This document shows positions 28,540-37,778 of a stretch of 64,000 nt of DNA, in pieces. Source of the DNA: Aureibacter tunicatorum (lineage in GTDB: Bacteria; Bacteroidota; Bacteroidia; Cytophagales; Cyclobacteriaceae). The translations under genes and the position numbers were made by a program. The stretch is taken from the NCBI RefSeq assembly GCF_036492635.1, contig NZ_AP025305.1:3224001-3288000 (forward strand). Direction: 5' to 3'. Numbering within the stretch: position 1 is the first letter of the stretch; every line of letters begins with the position of its first letter. The notes under the pieces are model-generated. The model saw nothing but the letters and a program-made list of their open reading frames with translations. It had not been told where the DNA came from and did no database searches.

Positions 28540-29742
28540 ATGTATTTGAGAGCTATACTTAGTTATTTGCGAAAAGGCAACCCAATGTACACTTTCCTAT
28601 TTTTGTTGACTACAGCGGCGGCAATAGGTTTTCAAGGATGGAGAACGCTTTTCAATAATTTCGCAGTGGATGAAATTGGGCTCAATGGACTTCAAATCGG
28701 AGGGATTCAATCATTTCGAGAAGTTCCCGGATTCTTGGTCTTTACAGCTGTATTCATTTTAATGCTTGTCAAAGAAGAGAAATTCATTCTATGGTCAACA
28801 TTGATCATGGGTTTGGGTATAATGCTTACTGGTTTATTTCCGAGCTTTTGGGGTTTGATGATGACTACTTTCATCATGTCTGTAGGATTTCATTATTATG
28901 AAACGATCAATCAGTCGCTAACACTACAGCATTTCGACACGCTAGAGTCCCCCAAAGTTTTCGCAAACCTTAGAAGCGTGACAGCTGTAGCAAATATATT
29001 CGTAGGGGGAATGGTCTATTTGTTGTCTCAAGTTTCAGATTTTCAACAATTATACATCGTGCTTGGGGCCTTGGTGATCGGTATCGCAATCTGGGCTTAT
29101 ATCAAAATGCCCAATGTCGAGCAACCTGTGCCTCAAAACAAAAAAATGATCATCAAAAAGGAGTATTGGCTTTTCTATGCTTTGAACGTACTCAGTGGAG
29201 CTCGTAGACAGATATTTGTGGTATTCGCGGTTTTATTGCTCGTGGAAAAGTACGGTTTTTCGCTTATGCAAATCACAATGCTCTTTGTACTCAATAATAT
29301 TATCGCCATTTTCACAAATCCATTAATCGCCAAGTATATCAATAAATTCGGTGAGAAAAAAATGCTTGGCATCGAGTATATTTCGCTTGCCTTGATTTTT
29401 ATCGCCTACGCCACAATAGAAAGCGCATGGGTGGCGGCCTTTTTATACCTTCTTGACCATGTGTTTTTCAATTTCTCGATAGGCATCAAAACTTATTTTC
29501 AAAAAACTGCCGATCCAAAAGATATTGCCCCTTCAATGGCTGTAGGCTTTGCCATTAATCATGTAGCAGCTGTTGTGCTGCCTGTTGTCGGTGGTTTTAT
29601 TTGGTTGATTAATTGGAAACTTCCTTTTATTGGCGCCTTTGTATTATGCTTGCTTTCGCTCATTGTCGTAAAATTCATGAAATCAAAAGAAGAGCTAACG
29701 ATGATTCAAACCACTAATTCGAAAATACTGGAAAAAGCATAA
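28540..29742 (+). CDS. Major facilitator superfamily transporter
   Basis: A 400-residue inner-membrane protein with about 12 hydrophobic helices in two halves and a central loop (about 190-210). The first helix holds FQGWRTLFNNFAVDEIGLNGLQIGG, typical of MFS carriers of unknown substrate in Bacteroidota. The ATG at 28540 fits. A terminator hairpin follows. Substrate cannot be inferred. Confidence 0.85.
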   Translation: MYLRAILSYLRKGNPMYTFLFLLTTAAAIGFQGWRTLFNNFAVDEIGLNGLQIGGIQSFREVPGFLVFTAVFILMLVKEEKFILWSTLIMGLGIMLTGLFPSFWGLMMTTFIMSVGFHYYETINQSLTLQHFDTLESPKVFANLRSVTAVANIFVGGMVYLLSQVSDFQQLYIVLGALVIGIAIWAYIKMPNVEQPVPQNKKMIIKKEYWLFYALNVLSGARRQIFVVFAVLLLVEKYGFSLMQITMLFVLNNIIAIFTNPLIAKYINKFGEKKMLGIEYISLALIFIAYATIESAWVAAFLYLLDHVFFNFSIGIKTYFQKTADPKDIAPSMAVGFAINHVAAVVLPVVGGFIWLINWKLPFIGAFVLCLLSLIVVKFMKSKEELTMIQTTNSKILEKA

Positions 29743-29766
29743 AAACTTTAATCTTCAATATTTCTT

Positions 29767-29806
29767 ATAGCCTAGCCCCTCTGGATCTAGGCTATTGCCA
29801 TTTTTT
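29767..29806 (+). terminator. Intrinsic terminator of the MFS gene
   Basis: ATAGCCTAG (29767-29775) pairs perfectly with CTAGGCTAT (29787-29795), followed by a T-run (TTTTTT). Confidence 0.8.
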
Positions 29807-29935
29807 CATCTTCAATTCATTACTGCTTCAGACAAGCTCAATTGCAATAATAAAACAGCTAAATGCATTTTTACATTTTGTTTTAGTATATTCGAGGCGT
29901 GTTTTTTACATTTTACAAGTTCAATCTAATATATC

Positions 29936-31354
29936 ATGGCTACGGATGCGATTTTTGAAGAGAAGAAAACTGTGAAAAGAGAAGGAGTTCCTACTCTTGA
30001 GCATTTTGATCAATTGGATATTGAAAACAAAAAGTACCCACAAACCTTAGTGAATAATATTCAAGCGCTTATGCATACTAAAGCGTGGTTAGTAGAAATC
30101 ATCGGTTTTCGACTGAACAATTTTTCCGATGAATCAAAAAGTCATTCGAACATTTATGATATAAGGAAACAGTTTGCCATGGAAACCAATAGCCATTGGG
30201 ACGAAATATCGAAAAGTTTCAATTTGACGCTTTCGGAGCAATTCCTTTTATCAGCTATATTCTTTTCTCAATTTGAGCCTCAATTATTCATAGAACTTTT
30301 TTCTCAGGAAGAACTAAACGTTTACTTTCAAAAAGATAAGCAACGTTTGATACCTACTCTGAACCTGAGAAGTATCATTTATCTGCTTTCAGGCGAAGAT
30401 TATCTGAACAGGGCGGTTTATTTAAACCAGCTTGCCCAAAGCGTGCTCTTCAAAGAACGTATCTTAATCATGGATGAAAATGATTCGACTAGTTTTGAAG
30501 ACGCTGTATTGGCAATTCATCCGGCTTATTATCAATATCTGCTCAACGGCAAAAAGCCAAAGCTTGAAGTCAGCGCCGAATTCCCTGCGATTCAGCTTAC
30601 GACAAATAAAACAATGGACGACTTGGTTCTCAAAGACAGCGTCAAAGACCAATTGGACTTGTTGATGGATTTTGTTCGCCACAAAAATGCCATGTACTCC
30701 AATGAGTCCTTCAAGCAAAAAGTCAAAGAAGGATATGTCGCCATGCTTTACGGACCTCCAGGAACTGGTAAAACCATGTCCGTAGCAGCTATGGGCAAAG
30801 AATTGGGCGTAGATGTTTATGCTGTAGACTTATCAAGAATTGTATCTAAATACATTGGAGAAACTGAGAAGAATCTAGAAAAAGTCTTCGCAAGACTTGA
30901 GGACAAAGATTGCATACTTTTCTTCGATGAAGCGGATGCGCTATTTGGCAAAAGAACGGAAGTCAAAGATTCCAAAGACAGATACGCCAACCAAGAAGTC
31001 GCTTATTTGCTTCAAAAAATCGAACAATTCAAAGGCTTGGTGTTGCTTGCCAGCAACTATAACCAAAACCTAGACAAGGCATTCCGCAGAAGAATTCTCA
31101 CTTCCATATTCATGGCGCCTCCTTCAGAAAAAGAAAGGTTGATCCTCTGGGAGAAAGCATTGCCTGAAAACTTCAGATACGAACCAGAAGGATTGCCTGC
31201 ATATTTAGCAAAAGAACATTCGGTTACCGGAGCGAACATCGCCAATGTAATCAAGCTTTCATGCCTAAGAGCTCATACGCTCAACACGCAACAGATTGAT
31301 AAAAAGACTATCGAATATTTCATCAAACTGGAATTGGATAAAGAAAAAAATTAA
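29936..31354 (+). CDS. AAA+ ATPase, orphan, resembling contractile-injection-system ATPases
   Basis: A 472-residue protein. The N-terminal 230 residues are helical and unassigned. A single AAA+ module follows with Walker A GPPGTGKT (273-280), YIGETEKN, Walker B ILFFDEAD (327-334), a FGKRTEVKDSKDRYANQEVAYLLQKIE stretch, and sensor/arginine-finger region ASNYNQNLDKAFRRR. The last features are typical of ATPases in phage-tail-like extracellular contractile injection systems (Afp15-type), but no structural genes of such a system are in the window. It stands alone, with a terminator after it. Disaggregase or remodelling roles are alternatives. Confidence 0.8.
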   Translation: MATDAIFEEKKTVKREGVPTLEHFDQLDIENKKYPQTLVNNIQALMHTKAWLVEIIGFRLNNFSDESKSHSNIYDIRKQFAMETNSHWDEISKSFNLTLSEQFLLSAIFFSQFEPQLFIELFSQEELNVYFQKDKQRLIPTLNLRSIIYLLSGEDYLNRAVYLNQLAQSVLFKERILIMDENDSTSFEDAVLAIHPAYYQYLLNGKKPKLEVSAEFPAIQLTTNKTMDDLVLKDSVKDQLDLLMDFVRHKNAMYSNESFKQKVKEGYVAMLYGPPGTGKTMSVAAMGKELGVDVYAVDLSRIVSKYIGETEKNLEKVFARLEDKDCILFFDEADALFGKRTEVKDSKDRYANQEVAYLLQKIEQFKGLVLLASNYNQNLDKAFRRRILTSIFMAPPSEKERLILWEKALPENFRYEPEGLPAYLAKEHSVTGANIANVIKLSCLRAHTLNTQQIDKKTIEYFIKLELDKEKN

Positions 31355-31380
31355 AATCAAAACCTTATAGGTTTAACTCC

Positions 31381-31408
31381 AAAGAGCCTTGCAATTGCAA
31401 AGCTCTTT
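31381..31408. terminator. Bidirectional terminator hairpin
   Basis: AAAGAGC (31381-31387) pairs with GCTCTTT (31402-31408), then a T-run, between convergent genes. Confidence 0.75.
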
Positions 31409-31419
31409 GACATTTTTTA

Positions 31420-32013
31420 TTAACTCAATGGAACAAGTCCACCTTTATTCAATAAATAGACAAGGTCTTCCAATTCTTGCTTTAATGAAAACGCCGATTT
31501 TAATCCATGATTATTCAATGGAATCTTCAACACATAGCAATGAGACTCTCTTTCGATATTTTCTTTAAAAATCTCGATATTATGTTCGATTTCATCATCA
31601 ACTAACACCTTGAAACGAACAATATCAGGAGTTAATTTGGTATAAACATCCGCCACGATTGTAAAACCATTTATTTCTCCCTTCAAAACTAATGTTGAAA
31701 AATGCCAACGACTGCTTTCATACAAGTATACCTTTTTGAAGCCGATTTTCACCAAATCTGAAAAAGGCCAAGTACCAAAAGCTTTCTGTCTCTTTTTTAA
31801 ATCCGTCTTCCCTTGTAAGATGCTTATTCCAAGCAAATACAAAGGCAGAATCAAACATGCAAAAAGCAATATAACAAGGCTTATTGTATTACTCAGCTGT
31901 TCCTCTAAATAATAAAATACGCTCCAAATTATTACAGCTACCACACTGCACACAAGAGAACAAAAGACAAAATAAAACTTGAGCTTCCATTTATTCAATT
32001 CAAAAAATCCCAT
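31420..32013 (-). CDS. Two-helix membrane protein, hypothetical
   Basis: A 197-residue protein from the ATG at 32013 (a TTG seven codons upstream also opens the frame). Two membrane helices (about residues 12-36 and 46-66) are followed by a soluble domain with KKRQKAFGTWPF and a beta-rich half. No family is recognised. Lies downstream of the serine-hydrolase gene in the same direction but separated by 89 bp. Confidence 0.6.
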   Translation of the reverse strand: MGFFELNKWKLKFYFVFCSLVCSVVAVIIWSVFYYLEEQLSNTISLVILLFACLILPLYLLGISILQGKTDLKKRQKAFGTWPFSDLVKIGFKKVYLYESSRWHFSTLVLKGEINGFTIVADVYTKLTPDIVRFKVLVDDEIEHNIEIFKENIERESHCYVLKIPLNNHGLKSAFSLKQELEDLVYLLNKGGLVPLS

Positions 32014-32102
32014 GACATCAACGCTTATTATCAATAATCAAAAAAACTAAATCTTAACCGATCAACGATTAAGTACAAATTAATATAAGCATTTACTTCA
32101 TA

Positions 32103-33785
32103 TCAATAAACTGTCTTTGACTGTTCATTCAATAAAAACGGCAAAATATGCTCTTCAAATATTCTCTCAGGCTGCTGCACCTTGCCATTTCTGAAATTCG
32201 CTGATGTAATCACAACAACAGCGTCAAGCTTGGGAATCACAAAAACATATTGTCCTCCGGCTCCTCTTGCTTCAAATGTGGCAACTTCAAAATCATTATG
32301 CTCATACACTCCATGCCACCATAAATAACCATACATATTTTGGTCCTTCGCATTTTCCAAAGGCAAATATTTTTTAAATGACTCGTGGATCCATTCCTTA
32401 GATATTATACGCTCGCTTCCCCATACGCCTTCATTCAAATACATTTCTCCGAATTTCAACATATCTCGAGGGCTCAAGTACATGCCTCCACCAAAATAAG
32501 AATAACCTTCCCTATCGGTTTGAATAACATAATTCGAAATATCCAGCTTTTCGAATAAATATTTATCCATAAAAATATTCAACGGCTCTTCCACCATCAT
32601 TCTAGCGGCTAAGCCTAACAGCGCCGGATTTGCAGTGCCGTAATTCGCATGCACATTAGGAGAATACAGCATTCGCGCTTTTAAAATAGTTTCAAACCAA
32701 TCAAATGTCGATTGATATTTATCTTCTGAAGCTTGAGAGATGCTATCTATCCCAAAGTCAATTGCGTCCAGTCCAGAGCTCATCGTCAATAAACTTTGCA
32801 AATCAATTTCATTCTTCAAGCTATCTCGGTATTTTAAATACTTTGGGACCACAAAGTCAAAAACCGACTGGGAAGTATTGCTATAAAATCCTTGATCCTT
32901 CAATATTCCCATCACTGCCGACGATACACTTTTCGACATCGATCTGGTATCGTGTGGAACTTGTTCGGTATAGCCATTATAGTACTTCTCAAAAACCAAC
33001 TTCCCATTTCGGCTTATCAATACACTATGAGTGTTTTCCAAACTGTTATTATTTATCAAGGAGTCCATTCTTATCAACAATGGAGAGACCTTTCGACTAT
33101 CATCGCCCCTATCAACCCCATTAAAATCAGTATACTCCCATAAACCTTTTGATCTAGACATATTTACTTTTGAAACCAACATCTCATCTCCCAAGTAAAT
33201 TGACATATTGATTCTACCCGGCTCTAAAATTCCTTTAAAATTCAAGCCTGTTTTAAAATCCTGAAAGGTAATTTCTTGATTATTTTTTTTAAAATCAGCA
33301 CACCACGTTCCCGTAAATCTAGTTTCTGAAAAAATAGGATAAGCCTGATAGTTCTCACCAGAGCCGTTCTCCACACTCAAATATAATTTATCAGAGCTTA
33401 ATTGATCCAAGATCAAAGCATTCAATTCACCAAAGTAAACTCCATTGCGTTTGTCTAAAACAACATGATATTGCAACAAACCAGAAGCAACAAAGCCTCT
33501 AATTTTCCCTTCCGATTCATAGCCCACAAATTCTACTCTTTCAGCCAGCTTGGCTTTCAAGAGACCATCATTAACAACGACTGGCTTTACCATTTCAGAA
33601 ACATCGTTTGATATTCTAAATAACGGCTCATCAGATCCCAAATTTAAAATTTCAACTTCAAAATCAAATACTGATTTGCTTTGCAATCGACCTTCCCAAT
33701 CGCCATTATAATCGGACATATCTTGAGAAGTAGCGGTAAACCCTATCGTAAAGAATATTACCGAAAATACATAAAGTGCTTTCAT
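32103..33785 (-). CDS. Secreted serine hydrolase (class C beta-lactamase family)
   Basis: A 560-residue exported protein with a signal peptide (cleavage near ATSQ). The N-terminal 230 residues are beta-rich and unassigned. The C-terminal penicillin-binding/beta-lactamase-like domain has SMSKS (S-x-x-K nucleophile motif), a NYGTAN in place of the usual Y-x-N, and a GGQYVFVIPKLDAVVV strand. Members hydrolyse esters, amides or D-peptides; true beta-lactamase activity is not implied. The two AraC genes immediately upstream on the same strand could control it. Confidence 0.85.
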   Translation of the reverse strand: MKALYVFSVIFFTIGFTATSQDMSDYNGDWEGRLQSKSVFDFEVEILNLGSDEPLFRISNDVSEMVKPVVVNDGLLKAKLAERVEFVGYESEGKIRGFVASGLLQYHVVLDKRNGVYFGELNALILDQLSSDKLYLSVENGSGENYQAYPIFSETRFTGTWCADFKKNNQEITFQDFKTGLNFKGILEPGRINMSIYLGDEMLVSKVNMSRSKGLWEYTDFNGVDRGDDSRKVSPLLIRMDSLINNNSLENTHSVLISRNGKLVFEKYYNGYTEQVPHDTRSMSKSVSSAVMGILKDQGFYSNTSQSVFDFVVPKYLKYRDSLKNEIDLQSLLTMSSGLDAIDFGIDSISQASEDKYQSTFDWFETILKARMLYSPNVHANYGTANPALLGLAARMMVEEPLNIFMDKYLFEKLDISNYVIQTDREGYSYFGGGMYLSPRDMLKFGEMYLNEGVWGSERIISKEWIHESFKKYLPLENAKDQNMYGYLWWHGVYEHNDFEVATFEARGAGGQYVFVIPKLDAVVVITSANFRNGKVQQPERIFEEHILPFLLNEQSKTVY

Positions 33786-33829
33786 AAAATTATCATTAGT
33801 TGATCCGCAATATCCTATGATTGGATAGA

Positions 33830-34657
33830 CTAAAATTGTAAATTCTTAACCTGAATGATTTTTTTCAAAACTTTCAATGGCGTATGTCCATAGAAATTTC
33901 GAAACGCATTGGTAAAATGGCTTTGATCGTAAAACCCACACATATAGCATACTTCGGTCATTGAAAACTTGCCGGTATTTATCAACAATATAGCTTTGTT
34001 CAGCTTCATCTGTCTGGCATATTGGCCGAAAGTGGACCCAAAATACTTGCTAAACTCTCTGGACAAGTGAACGGGATGAATTTGCAACTCCTCACTCAAC
34101 ATCGTCAAACTCATTTCCACATGACCCTCTATCAACAACTCATTCAACTTCTTCAACCAGCTTGGATTTTTTATTGACATTAGCTCACTTCCCGAGTATT
34201 TAAAAGCATCAAAAATAGCCACAATCAATGCGTCAACCGATAATTGGCTAAATGTGTCATTAATCTTGGACTCCAAAAAAATTTTATTCATCAGACCTTT
34301 GATAAAAGGATTTTCCAACTGAATGCATCCTTCAAACCTGTTAAAATCAATATCCTTCATATTGAACCATGACGAATTCAATTCGATGTGAAACCCTCTT
34401 GTGTATCCTGGAGGCTTGATATTATAATGAGCTTCTTGACAATTGTGAAATAAAAGCGAGCCCGGCTTTAAAACATATTCCTGCTTTTTGTTCGCTTCAA
34501 ATACACTGCCCTCAATCAGATAGGTAAAATACGGATTTTCATGATAGTGCCATTCGACTTTTTCATGCACATATTCAGTATCAGTGATCGTACAATCATC
34601 TAAAATCAACTTGTTATAATGAGTTCCAAAATATTCTCCTCTACTTAGTCTTTTCAT
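33830..34657 (-). CDS. AraC-family transcriptional regulator
   Basis: A 275-residue regulator. The N-terminal cupin-like sensor domain (EWHYHENPYFTYLIEGSVFEAN, then LKPGSLLFHNCQEAHY) precedes a C-terminal double helix-turn-helix with SMTEVCYMCGFYDQSHFTNAFRNFYGHTPLKVLK. It lies 44 bp upstream of the serine-hydrolase gene in the same direction and may govern it. It differs clearly from the second AraC protein next door. Confidence 0.9.
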   Translation of the reverse strand: MKRLSRGEYFGTHYNKLILDDCTITDTEYVHEKVEWHYHENPYFTYLIEGSVFEANKKQEYVLKPGSLLFHNCQEAHYNIKPPGYTRGFHIELNSSWFNMKDIDFNRFEGCIQLENPFIKGLMNKIFLESKINDTFSQLSVDALIVAIFDAFKYSGSELMSIKNPSWLKKLNELLIEGHVEMSLTMLSEELQIHPVHLSREFSKYFGSTFGQYARQMKLNKAILLINTGKFSMTEVCYMCGFYDQSHFTNAFRNFYGHTPLKVLKKIIQVKNLQF

Positions 34658-34756
34658 GAAAGCATCAGTATGTTAAAAAATAGAAAAACTAAATATATGA
34701 AAAATAACATCCCTTCTTTCAATCTAAAAAAATTAATATGAATAGACACAGATAAA

Positions 34757-35617
34757 TCAGCCCTTTACTTTGTTTCTATAGCTTTGAGGAGTAATCTCAA
34801 AGTGCTTTTTAAACACTTTTGTAAAATAAGATAAATCCGTAAAGCCCAAACTCATCGCTATTTCCTTGATGGATTGATCTGAATAATGAAGTCTTCGAGC
34901 GGCTTCTTGAGCTATGAACTTCTCTATAAATTGCGCTGGCGGAAATCCCGTCTTCATTTTGATCAAACCGCTTAACTTGCGAACTGAAACTCCCAATGAA
35001 TGAGCGTAAAACTCAAGCTTCTTTTTTTGATCGAAATTCTCCTTTACCAAGGAAATAAAATCATTAAGCAGAGCATAATTGCTGTCTTGAGAATGGGAAG
35101 TATTTTGCTCGTTTGATTTTCTCCACCTATTGATTTTTGTCAATAAAATCTGAATATACAATCGACACAATTTCAACCGATCTTCATTATCTTGATCCTC
35201 GTAATACGCGCATAAAAGCTCGCACTCCTTATACATTATTTCACGATCCTTTTCATTCAGGTACAAGCAAATAGAGTCAGGAGAATAGGCCAATGCTTCC
35301 GCATATTCTTTCTCATCCGCCAGAAGCATCTCTGAAAAATTAATCACAAAGCCCTTGACTTTTCCTTCCGCTTGCAAATGATGGATCTGATGCGGCAATA
35401 TCAAAAACACAGCACCGGGAAGAATTGGAAACACTTTATCCTCGATCAAGTGCGTACCCTTAGCATCTTGAAGACAAATCAATTGAAAGTACTCATGCCT
35501 ATGCGGGCTTAATCCGTGTCGGGTAAATGTTTCCCAAGGCTCCCCATTAAGCATATTAATCGACATCAAGCCTTTATGACTTCCCAACGATACTTTTTTG
35601 ATATAATCTTCCTCCAT
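34757..35617 (-). CDS. AraC-family transcriptional regulator
   Basis: A 286-residue regulator with an N-terminal cupin-type ligand domain (HRHEYFQLICLQDAKGTHLI, then LPGAVFLILPHQIHHL) and a C-terminal AraC DNA-binding domain (SIKEIAMSLGFTDLSYFTKVFKKHFEITPQSYR). Ligand unknown. Together with the next gene it forms a side-by-side pair of related but not recently duplicated regulators. Confidence 0.9.
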   Translation of the reverse strand: MEEDYIKKVSLGSHKGLMSINMLNGEPWETFTRHGLSPHRHEYFQLICLQDAKGTHLIEDKVFPILPGAVFLILPHQIHHLQAEGKVKGFVINFSEMLLADEKEYAEALAYSPDSICLYLNEKDREIMYKECELLCAYYEDQDNEDRLKLCRLYIQILLTKINRWRKSNEQNTSHSQDSNYALLNDFISLVKENFDQKKKLEFYAHSLGVSVRKLSGLIKMKTGFPPAQFIEKFIAQEAARRLHYSDQSIKEIAMSLGFTDLSYFTKVFKKHFEITPQSYRNKVKG

Positions 35618-35808
35618 ACAGCAATTTTCTTTTATTATAACCTATTAGTCAAGGTTTATTCACTAAAAAGTTAGAAGTTGACTGAGATAAGCAGAACTCT
35701 TTTCCAAAATATAAATCAACATTATGCTTCTAAATTGATTCTATAAAATAGATTCAGCATTGCAAATCGACAAATCGTTCTCCGCCATAAACGCCATAAA
35801 ATAAAGGC

Positions 35809-37335
35809 ATGTTGCTCATTTCAAAAGCAAAACATTCAAACCGAAAACGCAATAATAATCTGACCAGCTCGAATGCCTGTGTCAAGCAGCCTGTCGTGCA
35901 AGCAATGCTTAAACGTTTCAAGAAAAAGAAAAAAAACGAAGAAGAGGATTACGATGTCAGCCAATACGAAGTAACCGAAGAAGATGAATTTGTCGAAATT
36001 GTCAAAAAAGCGGAAAGCTTGGACATTGGAACCGATGACACACCTCCAACACCAGAGCCTCAAGAAAGCCAGGCTGACAATCTGCCAACATTGCTAGATC
36101 CGCAATTAGGCGCTATTTCTCTTCCACAACCTCCGTCATCTCCTCCCCCGGACTACCAACAACATGATGATTTTACAGAAACCTATCGCGAGAGAGTATT
36201 TCTACCAGACTACGATACACACAAGGACTTCACAAAAAGTTATTTGCACGAACATGTTGCGAATTTGGACCCAAGAGAAATAGAGATTCAGCGCGATGCC
36301 CAAAGAATGCTCAATGAAAGATACCCTGTTGAATCAATCATACCCGTAGAAGAGACAAGCTGGGGACAACGCCTATGGCGAACACTTACACGCCGTCGAG
36401 CTCAAGAAGGTCCTGCTCCAAGTCTCCCATCATTGCCTAATATTCCAGAGCAAACGATGAATCAGCCGCAATGGAGAATCGAAGCAGACCCATATACCAG
36501 CAATCCTTTATCAGACAGACTTAGAAGACTCAATAGAAGATATCGAGAAAGAATTGCTCATCGAATACCTGAATTTGATTGGAATGACAGAAATCCCACG
36601 CAATGGGATGGAGTTCATTCACGCATGAGCTTTTCGAACATTCCTGAGCAAATGACCGAAGCATATTATCACTATATCCGATTTTTTGAAAAAAGAGCCA
36701 TGTACTTTGTCAAACAACTTGGAGCTGCCTCGCTTCAAAATATTAAAGGCATCTCCGACAGAAGGCTTTGCACGACTTATAATGAATTCCTTGATCATTT
36801 AATCGAATATTGCATCGATTGCACAAGTGAATCAAGCAGAGAAACCACCTACTCAAGGCTTCTTCAGCATGCGGAAGAAAAAAATGCTGAAATAGGAGTT
36901 ATGTTTCACAAGAATTACCTGAGAGGCATGTGCCATGCTGCCCATTATTTATGGAAAAAGAAATTTGTTGATCCGTACCTGAGCTTTGGAGCAATGAATA
37001 TCGAAGACATCGATTTCATACGAGAAGTCAGAACTCATGAACCATCCACGATGACAGGCAGGGAGCTTGTCGTGCATGGAATTCATTCAAGCAAAAGGAA
37101 AAGCTCTCAGAGCGAAGAAAGCCTTCTCGAAGCTTACCGTAAAATGTATTCTGATGTCAGAGTCACTGCTTATTCGAACAAATGGCATTATCTTCCCTAC
37201 CAAGATGCTATGGCTGAAATTATGCGAGCCTTGCAAAACTTTAACATGTTCGAATTTGAGGATATCTTTCTTGACTCGCTGATCAAAGGCCTTGCCTTAA
37301 GGATTCTTTTTGAGCTTAGAGAAAAAAGGTTTTAA
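35809..37335 (+). CDS. Unknown protein with effector-like N terminus and Pro-rich linker
   Basis: A 508-residue protein. The first 45 residues are basic and Ser/Asn-rich and contain CVKQPVVQAMLKRFKKKKK. A highly acidic and Pro-rich stretch follows (about 46-120), then a charged low-complexity section rich in Arg/Glu/Tyr (120-260), then a helical C-terminal domain (about 265-508) with no known motif. The PVVQ-plus-basic start resembles leaders on cargo of extracellular contractile injection systems in related bacteria. This link is an inference. No signal peptide and no membrane helix. Neighbours do not explain it. Confidence 0.7.
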   Translation: MLLISKAKHSNRKRNNNLTSSNACVKQPVVQAMLKRFKKKKKNEEEDYDVSQYEVTEEDEFVEIVKKAESLDIGTDDTPPTPEPQESQADNLPTLLDPQLGAISLPQPPSSPPPDYQQHDDFTETYRERVFLPDYDTHKDFTKSYLHEHVANLDPREIEIQRDAQRMLNERYPVESIIPVEETSWGQRLWRTLTRRRAQEGPAPSLPSLPNIPEQTMNQPQWRIEADPYTSNPLSDRLRRLNRRYRERIAHRIPEFDWNDRNPTQWDGVHSRMSFSNIPEQMTEAYYHYIRFFEKRAMYFVKQLGAASLQNIKGISDRRLCTTYNEFLDHLIEYCIDCTSESSRETTYSRLLQHAEEKNAEIGVMFHKNYLRGMCHAAHYLWKKKFVDPYLSFGAMNIEDIDFIREVRTHEPSTMTGRELVVHGIHSSKRKSSQSEESLLEAYRKMYSDVRVTAYSNKWHYLPYQDAMAEIMRALQNFNMFEFEDIFLDSLIKGLALRILFELREKRF

Positions 37336-37466
37336 ATCTAACCCTACAATACTACCTACTTGGATGGCCTGTTCTTATGGTCTCATTTTTTTTTAAAAAA
37401 AACTTCAAAACATGTGTCTTTTCGCATGCTTTCCAGTCTTCGCTATGAAAACAAAATAGAAAGGCT

Positions 37467-37712
37467 ATGAAAACGGAAATCAAAATACTTCACGCGCCAT
37501 GTTGCGGTAATGGAAACCCTCAAATAAGAAAGAGACTAGAATCTTTGGCTGAAAAGAAAGAAATCGATATTCAAATCATCGATATTACCGATATGGCGGA
37601 AGTGATGTCCTATGGGACAATGACATTTCCATCTCTTGCTATCAATGGAAAAATCTATGATTACAACAAATTAAAAAAAGCGGAAGATCTCATAAACGCG
37701 ATCAAAGCATAA
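37467..37712 (+). CDS. Small thioredoxin-like protein with vicinal cysteines
   Basis: An 81-residue protein of the redox-active-disulfide-protein-2 (thioredoxin-like) group: a first strand MKTEIKILHAP, then CCGNGNP where the family normally has CxxC, and a cis-proline loop GTMTFPSLAINGK. The adjacent cysteines could bind a thiophilic metal or metalloid rather than do dithiol chemistry. The gene lies 66 bp before a permease of the kind such proteins usually accompany, so it may deliver substrate to it. Confidence 0.8.
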   Translation: MKTEIKILHAPCCGNGNPQIRKRLESLAEKKEIDIQIIDITDMAEVMSYGTMTFPSLAINGKIYDYNKLKKAEDLINAIKA

Positions 37713-37718
37713 TGAGCA

Positions 37719-37737
37719 AGGAGGTTTCAGGCCTCCT
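37719..37737 (+). terminator. Hairpin between the thioredoxin-like gene and the permease
   Basis: AGGAGG (37719-37724) pairs with CCTCCT (37732-37737). It may attenuate rather than fully end transcription into the permease gene. Confidence 0.4.
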
Positions 37738-37778
37738 AAAAGCTCACCGCAAACTTCCACTAATTTAAAATTTTCGTC

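Noticed and set aside
29936-37335. A complete contractile injection system locus
   Set aside because: Only an ATPase and a possible cargo protein are present; no sheath, tube, spike or baseplate genes were found.
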